NCBI RefSeq assembly: GCF_007992095.1
Contig: NZ_BJZP01000029.1
Span: forward strand, 1-52,030
Length of the DNA: 52,030 nucleotides
Reading direction: 5' to 3'
Origin: Paenirhizobium naphthalenivorans
GTDB lineage: Bacteria > Pseudomonadota > Alphaproteobacteria > Rhizobiales > Rhizobiaceae
The notes beneath the pieces are model-generated. The model was not told the DNA's origin. It made no database searches and was given only the letters and a program-made list of their open reading frames with translations. Shown here piece by piece: positions 50,546 through 52,030 of this stretch. The stretch's first letter is position 1; the number at the start of each line of letters is the position of its first letter. The translations under genes were made by a program, and so were the position numbers.

Positions 50546-51596
50546 GAGCACGTCTGTTGAACTCGGAATCGCGTTTAGGATTCCCCTGATGGCCGAATTC
50601 TGATTCCATGACCCCGACTGGTGATTTGGTCGGAGGCAATATGACCCGAGCTTTCAGTGACGATCTGCGTAGCCGCGTTCTGGCTGCGTCACGCGATGGC
50701 ATGTCGGCGCGCTCAGCAGCGGCCCGATTTGGAATTGGCATTTCAACGGCCATCGCCTGGATCGCCAGCGCACGGGCGGGTCGGTTGACACCTTTGAGGC
50801 AAGGCCGACGTGGTGGCTCACGCCTCAATGCTCATGAGGACTTCATCATCGGCATGATCGAAGAGGAAAAGGACATCACCCTCAACGAGATGGTGTTGCG
50901 ACTGGCCGCGGAAAGAGCCGTATCGATCGGTCGCAGCGCGCTCGATGTCTGGCTCCGCAAGCACGGCTGGACTTTCAAAAAAGACCGCACATGCACTGGA
51001 GCAAGAGCGTCCCGATCTCTGGAAGCGCCGCCAGGACTGGTTCGACGGCCAGCTCGATCTCGATCCGGCGCGCCTTGTCTTCATCGATGAAACAGGTCTG
51101 AGCACGAAAATGTCACGACTTCGCGGACGAGCCATTTGTGGAGAACGATGCCGTTCCCCGATCCCGCACGGGCACTGGAAGACAACGACGTTTACTGGAG
51201 CGCTCAGGCTCTCCGGCATGACCGCGCCCATGGTCCTCGACGGCGCAATGAACGGCGTCGCGTTCCAGGCCTATGTGCAACAGGTTCTCATTCCAACCTT
51301 GGCGCCGGGCGATATTGTCATCATGGACAACCTGCCGGCACATAAAGCGGAGGGAGTGCGTCACGCAATCGAAGGTGCGGGATGCCGGTTACTCTACCTT
51401 CCGCCCTACAGCCCGGACTTCAACCCCATCGAGAAGGCCTTTGCAAAGCTCAAAGCTGTCTTGCGCGCCAAAGCCGAGCGAACGGTCGAGGGCTTATGGA
51501 ACACGGTCGGCCAGATCGTCACACTGTTCGAACCACAAGAATGCGCCAACTACTTCAAATCGTGCGGATATGACCCCGAGTAAAGCGGACGCGCTC
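50546..51596 (+). mobile_element. IS630-family insertion sequence
   Basis: A 1051-bp element bounded by TA at 50544-50545 and 51597-51598, the target duplication of the IS630/Tc1 group. Its ends are inverted repeats with mismatches: left GAGCACGTCTGTTGAACTCG, right read inward GAGCGCGTCCGCTTTACTCG. It contains one transposase gene in two frames. It lies inside a decayed membrane-fusion gene. Confidence 0.88.
50641..51583 (+). CDS. IS630-family transposase in two reading frames
   Basis: The upstream frame (50641-51090) carries the helix-turn-helix part (MTRAFSDDLRSRVLAASRDG, ARFGIGISTAIAWI). The downstream frame (from about 50985 to 51583) carries the DDE catalytic part: FIDETGLSTKM (Asp), IVIMDNLPAHKAEGV (Asp) and YSPDFNPIEKAFAKLK (Glu). 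The switch occurs at the A6-G run at about 50977-50983, where reading must move by +1 (or -2) to continue KKTAHALEQERPDLW. IS630 elements often use programmed frameshifting, but they usually need -1, so this may be an inactivating indel. Confidence 0.8.
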
Positions 51597-51654
51597 TAGC
51601 ATGTCGGTGGTCGCAAGCGTTGACCTCGCGCAGGGCGCTGCGGTTCAGGCCCAG

Positions 51655-52030
51655 TCCCTTGCGTGCCGAGCGCTTCAATGGCGACATCGACGCCGCGTCC
51701 GTCCGTCAGCGCCATGATCTGCTCGACCGGATCGCCGGCCTTGAAGTCGATGACGTGATCGGCGCCGAGCTTCTTCGCCACCTCCATGCGCGAGGCCAGC
51801 GTGTCGACGCCGATGATCGTCGTAGCACCCATCAGCTTGGCGCCTGCCACCCCACACAGGCCGATCTGTCCGAGCGCGAAGACGACGACGGTGTCACCGA
51901 TCCTCACACCGCCACTCTCCGCGCCGGAGAAACCGGTCGACATGATGTCGGGGCACATCAGCACCTGTTCGTCCGAAAGGTGGTCCGGAATGGGGCTGAG
52001 ATTGGCCATGGCATCCTTGACCAGCACGTA
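51655..52030 (-). pseudogene. Zinc-dependent alcohol dehydrogenase, truncated
   Basis: The minus strand from the window edge reads DHLSDEQVLMCPDIMSTGFS, GDTVVVFALGQIGLCGVAGA, KKLGADHVIDFKAGDPVEQI and TDGRGVDVAIEALGTQ, the middle of a zinc alcohol dehydrogenase including the nucleotide fold (G-x-G-x2-G-like GQIGLCG). After EALGTQ the homology stops at the junction with the membrane-fusion relic near 51655, so the last third is missing. The 5' part lies beyond the window. A second broken copy is at 2925-3215. Confidence 0.75.

Larger units (their letters stand above)
50160..51650 (+). pseudogene. Decayed HlyD/EmrA-type membrane fusion gene, interrupted by an insertion sequence
   Basis: From 50160 the plus strand reads FVQEIDLAYTRITAPQGGTL, then in another frame GSVVPDHVWVVANFTETQLAG, then in a third EKFTGRIERFALAAGSEFSV and AQRIPVRIAIEPQQALTGRLVP. 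These are consecutive parts of the C-terminal half of an EmrA-type adaptor. After the insertion sequence, 51599 onward continues SMSVVASVDLA in the same frame once one copy of the TA duplication is removed. The gene had frameshifts and has lost its N-terminal half. It ends near 51650 against the alcohol dehydrogenase fragment. Confidence 0.72.

Noticed and set aside
3090..51806. The homologous alcohol dehydrogenase segments as attachment-site or composite-transposon repeats
   Set aside because: The two copies differ at many positions, cover coding homology of different gene parts and have no integrase or transposase beside the left copy.
1..52030. CRISPR arrays, tRNA genes and rRNA genes
   Set aside because: No regularly spaced repeats, cloverleaf-like sequences with conserved T-loop, or ribosomal RNA segments were noticed on either strand.

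Overview
The window reads as a GC-rich (roughly 58-60% by eye) alphaproteobacterial segment, most likely Rhizobiales/Rhizobiaceae. The signs are tripartite TRAP transport, FadR-type GntR regulators, DUF3313 and DUF900 lipoproteins, a chemoreceptor ending in WEEF, and a DevBCA-type exporter. Most of it is a large catabolic island (about 6.4-40.3 kb) bordered by gene debris. No rRNA, tRNA or CRISPR array was recognised.

Layout. (1) 1-4.5 kb: a decayed GltS gene, an intact HlyD/DUF2955 efflux pair, then fragments of a zinc alcohol dehydrogenase, a TetR regulator and an acetyltransferase, plus an orphan promoter with repeated operator-like half-sites. (2) 4.7-6.3 kb: a DUF900 lipoprotein hydrolase and small or broken genes. 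(3) 6.4-28.3 kb: acyl-CoA catabolism. It holds an alpha-methylacyl-CoA racemase diverging from an operon of DUF35 protein, thiolase-fold protein, small HicB-like protein, Rieske oxygenase, two-subunit CoA-transferase and oxygenase reductase. Then come three FadR-like regulators, a nitroreductase-domain protein, GMC oxidoreductase, aldehyde dehydrogenase, a TRAP transporter, an unassigned permease, an acyl-CoA dehydrogenase and another CoA-transferase. (4) 28.5-40.3 kb: a P450 module with a MerR regulator, P450 plus ferredoxin reductase on the minus strand, and divergently an aldehyde dehydrogenase, SDR, FadL-type porin, [2Fe-2S] ferredoxin, CYP153-like P450 and chemoreceptor. (5) 40.4-50.1 kb: a broken MFS gene, envelope lipoproteins, an SH3-domain repeat protein, a DevBCA-like exporter, a sterol-desaturase-family enzyme, small secreted proteins and a two-component system. 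(6) 50.1-52.0 kb: a broken membrane-fusion gene split by an IS630-family element, then a second zinc alcohol dehydrogenase fragment.

How it may work (inference). A hydrophobic substrate enters through the FadL-type porin and is hydroxylated by P450s fed by the ferredoxin and its reductase. GMC/SDR enzymes and two aldehyde dehydrogenases oxidise the alcohol to an acid. CoA-transferases activate the acid, the racemase corrects a 2-methyl stereocentre, and an acyl-CoA dehydrogenase acts next. The Rieske oxygenase followed by the DUF35/thiolase-fold pair recalls ibuprofen-type (ipf) ipso-dioxygenation and deacylation of an aryl-acyl-CoA, or steroid/diterpenoid side-chain removal. No ring-cleavage dioxygenase, enoyl-CoA hydratase or acyl-CoA ligase is present, so the pathway is incomplete here. 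At least five full 15-bp palindromes AATGGT-N3-ACCATT, plus one weaker copy, precede the promoters of region 3 and tie it into one probable FadR-type regulon.
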